Source of the DNA: Fabrea salina
Lineage: Eukaryota > Ciliophora > Heterotrichea > Heterotrichida > Fabreidae
Length of the DNA stretch: 64,000 nt
NCBI GenBank assembly: GCA_022984795.1
Contig: JALIHJ010000026.1
Span: 218,538-282,537 of the forward strand
Direction: 5' to 3'
Part shown: positions 36,759-46,689 of the stretch, piece after piece
How the letters are laid out: every line of letters starts with the position of its first letter
How positions within the stretch are numbered: position 1 is the first letter of the stretch
Notes under the pieces: model-generated
The model's input: the letters and a program-made list of their open reading frames with translations, nothing else
Database searches by the model: none
What the model was told of the DNA's origin: nothing
Made by a program: the position numbers and the translations under genes

Positions 36759-38744
36759 ATGAATTTAAACAGCAGTTCTCAACGCATTCCTTTCGGCAAC
36801 AAAACCAACTCCTACAGCTCTGCAGAACCCAAGCGCGCAACAGACTTGGTTTTTTCCAACAGAAAAACCAACCAAGAAAACAAACCTTTCCGCTCCAGAC
36901 CTAGGAAGTTCTCAGACTCTTCCAAGCACACAACCCTCGTTGAGTCTTCTGCCTGCAAGCAGCACGTAAAGGAGTTCCTCAACGAACTCAAACCTCTAGA
37001 AGAAAAAGGCTTCCGGACCGTACTTGAAGGAGTTCACCAAAAAATTGGAAAAGTACCTTCAGAATACCACTGGAAGGTGTTCTTGGAAGTAGCTGAACTA
37101 GCTAAGCGCCACGGAAAGGGCGAAGCTGCTAGGGAGTTACTTGAAAAAGTTAGGCTCCTCCAACCCCACGCCCAACAAGCCTGGCTTGAACAAAGCAAAC
37201 TCGAAGAAGAAAGCGGAGCACTTGCCCAAGCCAGAGACTTACTTCTGCAAGGACTGCGCCACTGTCCCTACTCCGACCAACTAAGCATCAAGTACATCAA
37301 ACTCCAAGAAAAACTCCAGGACTTAACTCCTGCCCGCCGAGTGCTAGGCTCGGCCTGGACTTACTCAGAAAAGAACTGGAAAATCCTAGTTGAGGGAGCA
37401 CTGATGGAAGCCCGTGCTGGAAATTTTGAAAAAGCTCGCAACGACTTCCAAACCCTCATGGCTAACTGCTCGGCATACGGAGCAGTTTTCTTGGAAGCAG
37501 TTAAGTTTGAGGAAAAGTGGGGGTGTTTAGGTGAAGCTATGAAGAACTGCGAAAAAGGCCTAGAAATGAACCCTAGGTACGGGCCTTTGTGGTTTGCGTA
37601 TTTGCGCATTCTAGACAAACTAGAATACCAAATAAACCTAGGCAAAGTCAAGGAGTTTAAAACTCTTGAAATCATACAGAAAAAACAAGACTTAGTTTCT
37701 CGAGGCAAAGACATGCTTACGAAAGAACTTATTTGGAAACTATACATTGACTACGCTTTGTCTTTGGAAAGAAAAGGCAACCTAGAAAAAACCCGCCAGT
37801 TCCTAAAGGAAGCTGTACTCACTTGTCCCAACAACCTTAGGTGGAAGGCCTTTATGATCGGGGCCCGTGTGGAAGTCAGAGCAGGAAACCATCAAGTTGC
37901 AGTGAAACTCCTACGGGAAGCACTGGAAGAAGTCCCTGCTAAGCAAAAAGCTTCAGTGCTAGTGGAACTAGGCAAAGCCTACGAACTTGCTGGCGAACTC
38001 CAACAAGCCGAAACCACTATGGTCAAAGCTTGTGAGTTTGCTTTCCAAGACTGGAAAATACACTTAGAAAGAATCACTTTCCACATGCGGGTTTCTGAAT
38101 TCGAAAAGGCCTTAGAAATCACCAAAGAAGCCATTGTTAAGTTTTCGTCAACTGGAAGACTCTGGGCAGCACTTATCCAGCTCAAGCACACCAGCAAGCA
38201 GTACATTGCTGAAGAAATGCACTTCAAAGCCTTTGCTTTAGCCTTGATGGAAGTTCCTAAGTCAGGTGAAGTCTGGTGTGAAGGTGCGCGTTTGAGAATG
38301 AACCCCTTCACTCCTTTTTACGACTTAAACAAAGCTGAAATCTACCTGAACTTCGCCATCCAGTTCACTCCGCAGTACGGAGATTCGTTCATAGAATTGC
38401 TGAGACTCTACATCATCAGAAAAGAGTACACTAAAATCAAGGAGTTGAAGAGACTCTGTATCAACGCCGACCCCAACTACGGAATGCTTTGGTTCTACTG
38501 CAAACAAAGTGGACTTGAAAGTGCAGCTGAGGTTTGGAAGAACGCCAAAGCCCACGTGATAACTGAACTTTGCTGCATCAAAACTCTTTACGAGAGTCCC
38601 TTGAATAGTAAACACATTTGGCAAGATCACATGTGGAGTGCAATTGCTCACTTAAACTGGAGTTTGAAGAACCACACCCAGATTGACCCTGCCACCAAGT
38701 ACAAGTTAGTCTTTGGAAGTGAAACTATAAAATGCGATATTTAA
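36759..38744 (+). CDS. HAT/TPR-repeat RNA-processing-type protein
   Basis: A 661-aa protein. After a ~70-residue disordered N terminus it consists of about 14 HAT/TPR helix pairs (GEAARELLEKVRLLQPHAQQAWLEQSKLEEESGALAQARDLLLQGLRHCPYSDQLSIKYIKLQEK and onward). Patterns such as WLEQSKLEEESG and FLEAVKFEEKWGCLGEAMKNCEKGLEMNPRYGPLW are typical of HAT proteins of RNA processing (PRPF6, CstF77, HCF107 relatives), but no specific orthologue is certain. It is convergent with SPEF2, 11 bp between the stops. Confidence 0.6.
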   Translation: MNLNSSSQRIPFGNKTNSYSSAEPKRATDLVFSNRKTNQENKPFRSRPRKFSDSSKHTTLVESSACKQHVKEFLNELKPLEEKGFRTVLEGVHQKIGKVPSEYHWKVFLEVAELAKRHGKGEAARELLEKVRLLQPHAQQAWLEQSKLEEESGALAQARDLLLQGLRHCPYSDQLSIKYIKLQEKLQDLTPARRVLGSAWTYSEKNWKILVEGALMEARAGNFEKARNDFQTLMANCSAYGAVFLEAVKFEEKWGCLGEAMKNCEKGLEMNPRYGPLWFAYLRILDKLEYQINLGKVKEFKTLEIIQKKQDLVSRGKDMLTKELIWKLYIDYALSLERKGNLEKTRQFLKEAVLTCPNNLRWKAFMIGARVEVRAGNHQVAVKLLREALEEVPAKQKASVLVELGKAYELAGELQQAETTMVKACEFAFQDWKIHLERITFHMRVSEFEKALEITKEAIVKFSSTGRLWAALIQLKHTSKQYIAEEMHFKAFALALMEVPKSGEVWCEGARLRMNPFTPFYDLNKAEIYLNFAIQFTPQYGDSFIELLRLYIIRKEYTKIKELKRLCINADPNYGMLWFYCKQSGLESAAEVWKNAKAHVITELCCIKTLYESPLNSKHIWQDHMWSAIAHLNWSLKNHTQIDPATKYKLVFGSETIKCDI

Positions 38745-38755
38745 ATAATCCTACT

Positions 38756-41700
38756 TTATTGTAAAGTTTCAAGAAATTCTTTTAAGCTTTGGGTTCTTTG
38801 GAGTCTAGACCTAACTTCTTCTGAGCTCAGCTGTTCTTCAAAACTGTTGATGGTCCAAAGTAGTTCTTTCACTTCAGAGGTTCTGTCGTAAGGCACTGCT
38901 CCTTCTTGGTCTTGGTTTTGGACTACTTGGTCAAACCATGCTGGTGCTTCCATCCAAGTTTCCTTGGTAAAGGGTGCTTGTTGGGCCAACAAGTCTACTT
39001 CTTCTTCTGAGACTGGAAGTGCTTCCAGCAACACCAAGGAGTTTGCTAGGTCCCTCCAGTCCAAGTAGGAGTTTTCTGAGTAGTCAAAACTGTTCAACAA
39101 ATTAACTATTTGGGTTTCTCTGAGTTGCAGCCAGTAACTAGGCAAACTCCCTAAAGAAGTAGTGACTCTTGAAAAGCAAGTTCTCCTGGCAAGTATGTTA
39201 GTAAGGGTTTGTTTGGAAACCAAGTGTGGGTACTGGGCAAGTTCCTTGACGATTGAGTGCAACTGGGAAACAGGAATTCTAAAAGGATTTCTGGACTCAC
39301 TAGGAGGCAAGGGAGAAGGAGCAGGGACTTGGAACGTGAGTTTGGTGTGGTCTTTTATGGCATCAAAGACTTGTAGTTCCAGCAAAGGCTGGAGTTTTGT
39401 CTGGTTTTCTATGGCTTCTTTAGCTATGTCACAAACTTTTTGGACAGCATTGTTTTCAGCGTTGATGGCAGCATAAATCCAGTTTTCAGAGTTCTCCCAA
39501 GCAAGTTTGGCTTTGAACTCCATTTCTTCTATTCTGTTTTTAGTCCAGTTTTTGAGTAAGTTGACTCTGGACTTAAAAACTTCTTGTTCTTTACTCAAAG
39601 CGTTTTCAAGAGTGACTTGGGTAGGCGACTTTTGCTTTTCTTCTTCCTTTTTGCGGTTGTCTCTTTTCTTGCCTTTGGGGTCTTTGGACTCTTCTTCAAA
39701 CACTACAGAAAACCCTGGAAGAGTTTCTGCTTTGGCACACATTTTTTCTAGACTGTCCAGAATTGAAGTGCCTTCTATTACAAACTCAACTTGTGCCACT
39801 TGAGGTTTGGGCAAAAAACCTTTTTCTTGCGAAGAGTAGTAGTCTGCAAGTACTTGGCAAGCAGCTGCGTACCTCAAGTGCTCCACTGTAAGGGCTTTCT
39901 GTGCTTGCAAAAGGGCTGCTTCTTGCTGGGCTTCCAACCACCCACTTTGCATGACTTCGCGGAGTTGTTCTTCAGCTTCTTGTTGTCTTAGTTCTATGAT
40001 GTCCCAGAGTTTGTTGCCTAGGTCCTCAGTTCTTTGGTGGAGCTCTGCTACAGTGTGGGGGTCTTCCCGCATGTCGGGGTTTTCGTCTGAAAACTTGTTG
40101 AAGGCAAACTGGAACTCAGTCAGTATTTCTTGTTTGTTGCTGGGTCTTTTGAGGAACTCAATGAAGTCCAGTTCTTGCTTTTGGATTTCTTTGAAAAACT
40201 CAGTCCGTGTTTCTCTTTCTTCTTGGAAGACACTCTTCAAAGTAGTTTCGTAAAGACCTTGCACTGCTTCCCAGAAGTCCCAGAGTCCCTCTACCACTTC
40301 GGCTTTTGACTGGTCTTCAACTTCTACTTCTTCTTCTTCAACTTGGTTCTCTTTTTCATCTTCGTCCAGCATCCGCAAAGTCTCTAAGTAAGCCATTCTC
40401 TTTTGCTCTAGGGCTTTTCGGGAGTCTTCCTGATACTGTTCTTCCAGTTCTTCTAGTTTCTTTTGGTGGTCTTCTTCGTCTTGGTGCTTTTGAATCAACT
40501 CCTGCACTACTTTTGACAGTTCCTCGCCTATTTCAATTATGGTTCTGTTGCCTTCAATGCTTTTCAGCAGAGGAATGTCTTCTTTGGCAAACTGTGCAAA
40601 CCAAGACCTCAGGGACTTGGAGTTCCTGTCTAAAGCTACTGATCTGTCCACTATAACTCCTCTGTGTTCCTTCATGTCGTCAATCGGTTCTAACTGCTCA
40701 ACTAGGGGAGACTGGTTGAAGGGAGGCTGGTCATCTTCTACGTGGTAAATTATCCCCGACTCAGGACTAACTCGCTTGCCAATGCTTCTGCGCAAACATT
40801 CCTTTTTGGAAGTGTCAATCCAGATAACATGGTCCAGTCCCGACACTTCAAGCCCTACAACTAGCTGCTCTTCAGTTTCTGGAGGACAAACAGCATACAG
40901 TTTTTGTTTTTTCTCTTCATAAAACCCAAGGGACCTTTCGTACTTGTGCTTGAAGTTAGTCAAAGCTTCCTCCAGCAACTTGGCCTGCTCCACTGTAGTT
41001 GGAAAGTCCACTAAAATCCACCCTTTCTCTGACTTCTTGATTTCTTCAACAATCAAACTAACTAAGTCAGAGTCAGAAATGCACCCTCCTTGGTACAAGT
41101 CTTCAGTAACTGCTTTTTCTATCAGGTCTTTGGCTTCTATAACACTTAAGTTATACCTGTTAGCAAGCCTAGTGGCATGGGTAGTTTTTCCTGAAAAAGG
41201 GTAGCCTATCATGCTGAGTTTCACAGGGAAGTTAGGAACTTGGGACTTGGACTCGTCTTTTTCTTCGACTTGGCACCAAGAGATTGCCTTTTCCAAGGCT
41301 TCAGTTAAGTAAAAGTTGTGAACAGCTTCACCTTTCCACTGACCCAAAGCATTGATATAGTTAGCAAGTTCTTGTTGGTTCAGAGTTTCTTGGTCTGGAC
41401 TGCTTACGTCAATTCCTTCTTTGAAAAGCTTAAACCACTCCAGTTGGTATCTGGGGTCCATTTCAGTGGAGTCTGAAACTTGTTGGTACTCCCCAAGTTG
41501 CTCTGCAATTCCTATAATCAAGTCTAAAACTCCCTTCATGGCTTCAGCTTTGCGTTCTTGCTTGTCGATTTGGAGAAAGTTCTCGTGCTTAACAGCTCTG
41601 TCGTGTTCTAGTTCGATTTCGAGCCAAGAGTTGTCGATCCACCTTTCTAGCAACTTCTGTTCTTTGACTGAAGCTAGGTCTAAGTCGTACTCGTGGCGTC

Positions 41701-42826
41701 TTTCGTAACGACTCTCCCTTAGTTTGCGGTGTGCAATAAACAACTCTGTGTAGTGAGTCACTTTCCAAATGTCCTGTGCCACAGACTCCTCTAGGGGAGA
41801 AAGCACGTCTAACTTACTTAAGTTCAGAGCAGTCCGGTACTCAGCTTCTTGGGAGTTTTCAATAGAGTACAAGTTAGCAGCCATAGTCCGGCGCCTGATG
41901 TCTCGTTCTTGGATGACGTGTGGAGCAATCGAAGTTTTGGAAATAGTAGGGAAGGACTGGGTAGTTCGGGAGTCTTCTTTGTAGGGCTTGACTGGAATTC
42001 CGAACTCCTTCATGCTCTTTTCGAAGTCTTCAATACCAGCCATGGCTTCGTTGCGGGCTTTGGAGTAAAAGGAGTCAGCTTTCATCTGCATTTTCTGCAT
42101 GCTTTTGAGTTTGTAGGTGAGTTCCATTTGTTCCCTTTTTTTCTTGGCTTCCATGTTTTTCTTCCAGTCCAGAACTCCTTTTTGTTCCCAGTCCTCCATA
42201 AACCCTGCGTTGCGTTGCAGTTTGTTGATGAGTACTTTGCGCTTTTCTTCTTTTTCTTGTTTCTGGAGCGTCATTTCTTCTTGTTTTTGCTTTTCAGCCT
42301 TTTGCTCCATCTGGGCCTGGAATTCCTTGAACTTCTGGAGTTTAGCGTCCAAGTCCAGTTGTTTTTGGGGCACTGTTCTAGCGTGGAGTCGGTCTTCTGT
42401 ATAACGCTTTTCCATTTTGTCGTACTGAGCACGTGCAGGACGGATACTTTTCACTGGGCGTTGTTCAAGCACTCTGCCGTCCTTCATGAGCTTCATGTCT
42501 AGGGGCGGCGAGGTCTTTTCCAGCGCCATCTTGACTTGGTAAAGCAACTTGCTAGCTGCCCCGCTTTCTTTGTTGATGATGGCGTTAATCACTCGGGTGT
42601 CGAACTTGACTCCTAAGGACTTGAAAGTTTCTATCATCCTTGTGAAGTTGCCTAAAACGTGCATGCGAGTTTGGGCGTCTGAAAACTCGTGGAAGTCAGG
42701 TTGTTGGTTGTACTTGTACAAAAGTTCTCCTAAAAGGTAACCGTTTGAAAAGTCTGTTTCTAAGTCAGTGACTTTTTTAGACAACTCAACTTCGCTATTC
42801 AGCCAAGTTTCTAGCAGTTTTGCCAT
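38756..42826 (-). CDS. SPEF2: SPEF2/CPC1-type central-pair protein of motile cilia
   Basis: A 1,356-aa protein (human SPEF2 about 1,820). Residues 1-110 are the CH-like N-terminal domain (LETWLNSEVELSKKVTDLETDFSNGYLLGELLYKYNQ...). A long charged coiled region follows. An adenylate-kinase-like domain at about 535-740 starts with the P-loop GYPFSGKTTHATRLA. More coiled coil, the SPEF2 C-terminal region and an EF-hand-like stretch (FDYSENSYLDWRDLANSLV, about 1265) come after. SPEF2 belongs to the C1b projection of the axonemal central pair, so the organism has motile cilia. It is divergent with a small orphan gene, 24 bp between the starts. Confidence 0.9.
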   Translation of the reverse strand: MAKLLETWLNSEVELSKKVTDLETDFSNGYLLGELLYKYNQQPDFHEFSDAQTRMHVLGNFTRMIETFKSLGVKFDTRVINAIINKESGAASKLLYQVKMALEKTSPPLDMKLMKDGRVLEQRPVKSIRPARAQYDKMEKRYTEDRLHARTVPQKQLDLDAKLQKFKEFQAQMEQKAEKQKQEEMTLQKQEKEEKRKVLINKLQRNAGFMEDWEQKGVLDWKKNMEAKKKREQMELTYKLKSMQKMQMKADSFYSKARNEAMAGIEDFEKSMKEFGIPVKPYKEDSRTTQSFPTISKTSIAPHVIQERDIRRRTMAANLYSIENSQEAEYRTALNLSKLDVLSPLEESVAQDIWKVTHYTELFIAHRKLRESRYERRHEYDLDLASVKEQKLLERWIDNSWLEIELEHDRAVKHENFLQIDKQERKAEAMKGVLDLIIGIAEQLGEYQQVSDSTEMDPRYQLEWFKLFKEGIDVSSPDQETLNQQELANYINALGQWKGEAVHNFYLTEALEKAISWCQVEEKDESKSQVPNFPVKLSMIGYPFSGKTTHATRLANRYNLSVIEAKDLIEKAVTEDLYQGGCISDSDLVSLIVEEIKKSEKGWILVDFPTTVEQAKLLEEALTNFKHKYERSLGFYEEKKQKLYAVCPPETEEQLVVGLEVSGLDHVIWIDTSKKECLRRSIGKRVSPESGIIYHVEDDQPPFNQSPLVEQLEPIDDMKEHRGVIVDRSVALDRNSKSLRSWFAQFAKEDIPLLKSIEGNRTIIEIGEELSKVVQELIQKHQDEEDHQKKLEELEEQYQEDSRKALEQKRMAYLETLRMLDEDEKENQVEEEEVEVEDQSKAEVVEGLWDFWEAVQGLYETTLKSVFQEERETRTEFFKEIQKQELDFIEFLKRPSNKQEILTEFQFAFNKFSDENPDMREDPHTVAELHQRTEDLGNKLWDIIELRQQEAEEQLREVMQSGWLEAQQEAALLQAQKALTVEHLRYAAACQVLADYYSSQEKGFLPKPQVAQVEFVIEGTSILDSLEKMCAKAETLPGFSVVFEEESKDPKGKKRDNRKKEEEKQKSPTQVTLENALSKEQEVFKSRVNLLKNWTKNRIEEMEFKAKLAWENSENWIYAAINAENNAVQKVCDIAKEAIENQTKLQPLLELQVFDAIKDHTKLTFQVPAPSPLPPSESRNPFRIPVSQLHSIVKELAQYPHLVSKQTLTNILARRTCFSRVTTSLGSLPSYWLQLRETQIVNLLNSFDYSENSYLDWRDLANSLVLLEALPVSEEEVDLLAQQAPFTKETWMEAPAWFDQVVQNQDQEGAVPYDRTSEVKELLWTINSFEEQLSSEEVRSRLQRTQSLKEFLETLQ

Positions 42827-42850
42827 TTATTACTGCTGTCCCATTTTTAA

Positions 42851-43243
42851 ATGAACCCCTTAGAAGAGGCTAGCTACAACTCGGTGCAACTCATAGACGA
42901 AAGACTCAAAAAACTCCAAGAAGAAGTTGCCCAAATCGAACAGGAGTACGGACAACTCTCTGAGTTAGAACCCCTTCCTCCACCCAAACCCATTTCCTAC
43001 TCAGACCTGCCCCCACTAGACCCAGAGCCTCCCAAGAAGCCCCAGGTTAAACCTCAGATAACTGAGCAGTACACCCGCACTCTGCAGTATGCACCTGAAA
43101 TTATGCAGCTTTACCAAACACAAAAACAAGAACCTGAATTCGTGCAGGACCTTTCTAGTCTCAAACTAGCTCCTAAGCCCAGCAAGCACACTTCGCTTTT
43201 GTTTTCCTACTTGGACAAGCAAGTGCTTGATTTTTGCAGTTGA
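42851..43243 (+). CDS. Proline-rich small protein of unknown function
   Basis: A 130-aa protein. Residues 1-45 form a short coiled coil (DERLKKLQEEVAQIEQEYGQLSELE). A Pro-rich linker follows (PLPPPKPISYSDLPPLDPEPPKKPQVKP), then a charged helix. It shares a 24-bp divergent spacer with SPEF2, so a ciliary role is possible but only by position. It ends with TGA; six codons later there is an in-frame TAA. If TGA were read as Trp it would add only WLLIFK. The standard code is preferred because no other gene here needs TGA as a sense codon. Confidence 0.5.
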   Translation: MNPLEEASYNSVQLIDERLKKLQEEVAQIEQEYGQLSELEPLPPPKPISYSDLPPLDPEPPKKPQVKPQITEQYTRTLQYAPEIMQLYQTQKQEPEFVQDLSSLKLAPKPSKHTSLLFSYLDKQVLDFCS

Positions 43244-43283
43244 CTGCTAATTTTCAAATAAAGATTCAAATAATTAAGTTCAA

Positions 43284-45026
43284 ATGGCGATATTACAGGA
43301 GGACTCCTCTTTCACGCACATAATAGCTATAGACTTCGGAACAGGAGCGTCAGGGTATGCAATTACTCCAAAGCTGATGGAATCAGGAAAACCCCGCATT
43401 GAGGTCTTCAACCCCTGTGACGACACTGACGACCAAAAAACTGTTACTGCAATTCTCTTTGACGACAACTTTAACTTTCTGGCTTTCGGAAGTCAAGCCC
43501 TCCAGCAATACGCTGAAATACTTGATGACGAAGAAACTGGACTTCTTTTCCAAACTTACAAAATGCACTTGCTGCACCTAGACTCCAACGCTGTCTCTGT
43601 GGACGGCCGAGAAATGCCTTTAATGACTATAATTGCAGAAACACTCAGATTCATATCAGAAAAAGCCCTCCACAAACTTTCAGAACAAGTTGGCAAAGTT
43701 GTTAAAACTAAAATCAAGTGGGTCCTTACTGTGCCTGCTTTGTGGAGCGAAGAACACAAACAGTTCATGAGAAGGGCTTGTGTGGAAGCTGGCATCATAG
43801 ACAACCTAAACGACACCAACTTGCTGCTTTGTTTGGAACCCGAAGGAGCCTCTATTTCTGTGCGCGAAGACGCTGAAGAAGCTGTGCGCCAACAAATGGA
43901 CTCAGGAAGTGTAGGAATGGTGCTGGACTGTGGAGGAGGCACCGTAGACATCACTATCCACAAACTGCTTTGTGAGCCCCACGAAAAGTTTTTGTGCGAA
44001 GAGTTGCTTCCTTCGAGTGGAGGTTGCGAGTGGGGTTCTAAGTTCGTAGACCTGTACTTTGAAGAGTTTTTAAAGGAGTTCTTTGGAGAAGAACTGTTTG
44101 AGTCCTACAAAAGAAACGCAGTGGGCAGACTGGACATCCTCAAGCACTTCGAAATGCTCAAAAGGAAGTTCTGCCCTGGAGTGGATGAAAGGTCCAGACT
44201 GCAACTCAGTTACATCGGAGAGGACCTTTGCACCAAGAAACTCACAGAACTTGTGAAGGAGTACAACTCCACCCACCCTTCCGAGTTTGCTCTGAAGCAA
44301 AGAGGAACTTCAAGTTTGGAGTTGCCCAGTGCCTTGATGGGTAGTTTTTTCCAGCCCTTGTTTGAAAACATCAAATCCAAAGTTGAGCAACTGCTTTCTC
44401 AAGTCGAAGAAAAAGGAGAACAACTCAAGTTCATATTCTTAGTTGGAGGGTTTTCAGAGAGTCCTTACTTGAAGTCTGAAATCAAAAAGCGCTTTGAAAA
44501 CAAAGGCCTTCAGATCCTTATGCCCCGCAGACCCCAAGTAAGTGTAGTCAGGGGAGCTTGTTTGTTCGGACTGGACCCTCACTCCATCAGTTCCAGAATT
44601 GCCAAAAAGACCTACGGCATCAACACCCTAACTACTTTTGACCCTGAAAAACATCCTGAAACCAAAAGAGTCACTATTGAAGGAGAGGACTTCTGCGAAG
44701 ACGTGTTTGACGCCTTTGTGAAGGCAGGGGACTCCATAGGCGCAGACGAAATGCACCACAAAACTTACTGCCCTGTGCGGTCCCGACAAACTGTAATGAG
44801 GATTATTTTCTACTGCAGCGACTCCAGAGACGCAGACTTCGTGGACGAAGAAGGCGTTGAACAGTTGGGCGAGTTAACTATAGACATTGGAAGGCCCTTC
44901 CAAAGCGTCGAAGACAAAACTGTCAAGGTGACTTTGCGCTTTGGCCACACTCACATCTACGCTTGTGCTACTAACCGCGACGGAACAGAGATCAGGAACT
45001 GCGAGTTCAAGTTCGATCACTCTTAG
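43284..45026 (+). CDS. HSPA12-like Hsp70-family ATPase
   Basis: A 580-aa protein with an actin/Hsp70-type nucleotide-binding fold. Phosphate-1 motif is IIAIDFGTGASGYA, followed by KWVLTVPALWSEEHKQFMRRACVEAGI, the phosphate-2 motif MVLDCGGGTVDITIHKL, and FIFLVGGFSESPYLKSEIKKRFE. These are HSPA12A/B features, including the LEPEGASI phrase in place of the usual Hsp70 EPTAAA. The canonical substrate-binding domain is absent, as in HSPA12. Function of HSPA12 relatives is poorly known. It ends with TAG and is convergent with the second MORN gene. Confidence 0.85.
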   Translation: MAILQEDSSFTHIIAIDFGTGASGYAITPKLMESGKPRIEVFNPCDDTDDQKTVTAILFDDNFNFLAFGSQALQQYAEILDDEETGLLFQTYKMHLLHLDSNAVSVDGREMPLMTIIAETLRFISEKALHKLSEQVGKVVKTKIKWVLTVPALWSEEHKQFMRRACVEAGIIDNLNDTNLLLCLEPEGASISVREDAEEAVRQQMDSGSVGMVLDCGGGTVDITIHKLLCEPHEKFLCEELLPSSGGCEWGSKFVDLYFEEFLKEFFGEELFESYKRNAVGRLDILKHFEMLKRKFCPGVDERSRLQLSYIGEDLCTKKLTELVKEYNSTHPSEFALKQRGTSSLELPSALMGSFFQPLFENIKSKVEQLLSQVEEKGEQLKFIFLVGGFSESPYLKSEIKKRFENKGLQILMPRRPQVSVVRGACLFGLDPHSISSRIAKKTYGINTLTTFDPEKHPETKRVTIEGEDFCEDVFDAFVKAGDSIGADEMHHKTYCPVRSRQTVMRIIFYCSDSRDADFVDEEGVEQLGELTIDIGRPFQSVEDKTVKVTLRFGHTHIYACATNRDGTEIRNCEFKFDHS

Positions 45027-45058
45027 TATTTAATGAGCTGTTTTCAAAATTACTTAGT

Positions 45059-46090
45059 TTAGCCTATGAATTTGTTTTGGTCAAACCGTCCATTCTTAGG
45101 TGGTCTTCCGTCACTGAAGGTCATAGATCCCATTCCGTGTTGGATTCCTTTCTCCCAGTCTCCTTTGTACACGCTGCCGTCTATCCACTCCATAACGCCT
45201 TTTCCGTGTCTTTTGTCGTTGAAGAACTCTCCCCTGTACTGGTTGCCAGACGCCCACCGGAAGTAGCCTTTGCCGTGCTTCACATCGTTTTCAAAGTGTC
45301 CTATGTAAATGTGGCCTTGGGGCATCTTCACTTTTCCTTTTCCGTGCTTTTTCCCTTCAAAAAACATCCCTGAGTACACTGTTCCGTTGGAGTAGGTGTA
45401 GATTCCAAACCCGTTGTGCTTTCCATCTCCGTAGTGCCCGAAGTACTTGTCTCCTGTGTCGCGGTAAAACTCGATTCCCAGTCCGTGCTTAACACACTTC
45501 ACCCACTCTCCTTCGTACCAGTCTCCATTGGCCCAGGTGTGCCTTCCCCAGCCGTGGGCTCTGGAGTCTTCCCACTCGCCTAAGTAGCTGTCTCCAGCAG
45601 GACTTGTCCACTTTCCCCGCCCACACTTAATTCCGTTTTCCCACTGGCCTTCGTAAACTTCTCCATTGTGCCACTCGTAGCGGCCTTCTCCGTGGGCTTT
45701 ACCTTCTTTGAACCAGCCAATGTACCTGTTCCCGTTAGTGTAAATTTCAATTCCGCGTCCTTCCCTCAAGTCATTGCGCCACTCGCCAAAGTAGCACCTG
45801 CCATTGTTGTACTTCATGGTTCCAAGGCCATGTCTGTTTCGGTCCAAAAGGTCTCCTTGGTACTCGCTGTCTGAGAACTTTTTGGTGGCGTTGAAGGAAA
45901 TCCTTTCTTCTTCTTCACTGCTGAGTTGGCTTTTGTAGTCTTTTTTTATTTCTTCTTCCCAATTTTCAAACCCCAAAGGCGAAAACCCTTCTTGTTTAGG
46001 CTTCAAGTCACTTATCTTTCTGGACTCAGTTTCAACAAAGCTTTCGATGGCGTCGATTTCTTCTTGAGTCATGCACTCTGTTACCTCCAT
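45059..46090 (-). CDS. MORN-repeat protein (RSPH1-like)
   Basis: A 343-aa protein. An acidic N-terminal ~80 residues is followed by about ten consecutive MORN repeats (YQGDLLDRNRHGLGTMKYNNGRCYFGEWRNDLREGRGIEIYTNGNRYIGWFKEGKAHGEGRYEWHNGEVYEGQWENG and so on). Repeat-only MORN proteins of this size include radial spoke head protein RSPH1 and cortical proteins; I cannot choose between them. It lacks the myristoylation signal seen in the MORN protein at 9710-10687. Confidence 0.75.
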   Translation of the reverse strand: MEVTECMTQEEIDAIESFVETESRKISDLKPKQEGFSPLGFENWEEEIKKDYKSQLSSEEEERISFNATKKFSDSEYQGDLLDRNRHGLGTMKYNNGRCYFGEWRNDLREGRGIEIYTNGNRYIGWFKEGKAHGEGRYEWHNGEVYEGQWENGIKCGRGKWTSPAGDSYLGEWEDSRAHGWGRHTWANGDWYEGEWVKCVKHGLGIEFYRDTGDKYFGHYGDGKHNGFGIYTYSNGTVYSGMFFEGKKHGKGKVKMPQGHIYIGHFENDVKHGKGYFRWASGNQYRGEFFNDKRHGKGVMEWIDGSVYKGDWEKGIQHGMGSMTFSDGRPPKNGRFDQNKFIG

Positions 46091-46171
46091 TTTACTACTG
46101 CTTTCAAATTGCCAGAACTCCCAAGTGCTTTTTAGTTAATAGACCCAAACTAACTCAGCATACTTTGTAAA
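46091..46171. promoter_or_regulatory. 81-bp divergent intergenic region
   Basis: The spacer separates the MORN gene (minus) and the orphan gene at 46172 (plus). It includes the AT-rich block TTTTAGTTAATAGAC. No known motif is recognised. Confidence 0.35.
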
Positions 46172-46669
46172 ATGGAAACTGAGGCTTCTGGACTTTCAAA
46201 TTTAGCAGGAGCTTTGTGGGAAGAGTTTAAAACCCGCAACCTTGGAGAAGAGCCAATAGAAGAACACCACCAAATCATTTCAGAACTCGTTTCCTTGACA
46301 GACATCACCAAAGACCACTTTTCTTTTAACCTCCACATCAAAAAACCCCAACTTCCAGACTCCTTACTCAGTAACATCCAGAGTTGCGACTGCCTTGACT
46401 CCAAAACTGTTTTGGAGATTATTGACTTAGAAAATGAACATTTTAAACAAACAATCCAAAAAGTCCGGCAGGCGCTGTTTCAGAAAAAAGAAGAAGCTGA
46501 AATCACTCTGAGGGAGTTGCTTCCCCCAAAAAGGAAAAAAAGACCTTCCAGAGGCATGCGGCTCCTTGAGTCCCTGTCTGAAGCTTCTCAAAAAAAGACC
46601 TTAATTCACTCAAACTTGGAATTCTCCCTTGTAAAGCAGTTGCTTAACCAAAGGTTCCAGGGTAATTAG
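46172..46669 (+). CDS. Helical protein of unknown function
   Basis: A 165-aa, mostly helical and charged protein (ENEHFKQTIQKVRQALFQKKEEAEITLRELLPPKRKKRPSRGMRLLESL). A basic PPKRKKRPSR cluster at about 120-130 could act as a nuclear localisation signal. No domain is recognised. Codon use and the lack of interruptions over 165 codons suggest a real gene. It ends with TAG, 20 bp before the next start. Confidence 0.5.
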   Translation: METEASGLSNLAGALWEEFKTRNLGEEPIEEHHQIISELVSLTDITKDHFSFNLHIKKPQLPDSLLSNIQSCDCLDSKTVLEIIDLENEHFKQTIQKVRQALFQKKEEAEITLRELLPPKRKKRPSRGMRLLESLSEASQKKTLIHSNLEFSLVKQLLNQRFQGN

Positions 46670-46689
46670 TGCTATAATAATTAAGCAAT

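Noticed and set aside
43241-43261. TGA as a Trp codon (Blepharisma-like code)
   Set aside because: Two genes end in TGA (43241 and 14415), each with another stop a few codons on, but no gene needs TGA inside its frame, and frames of over 1,000 codons use TGG only.
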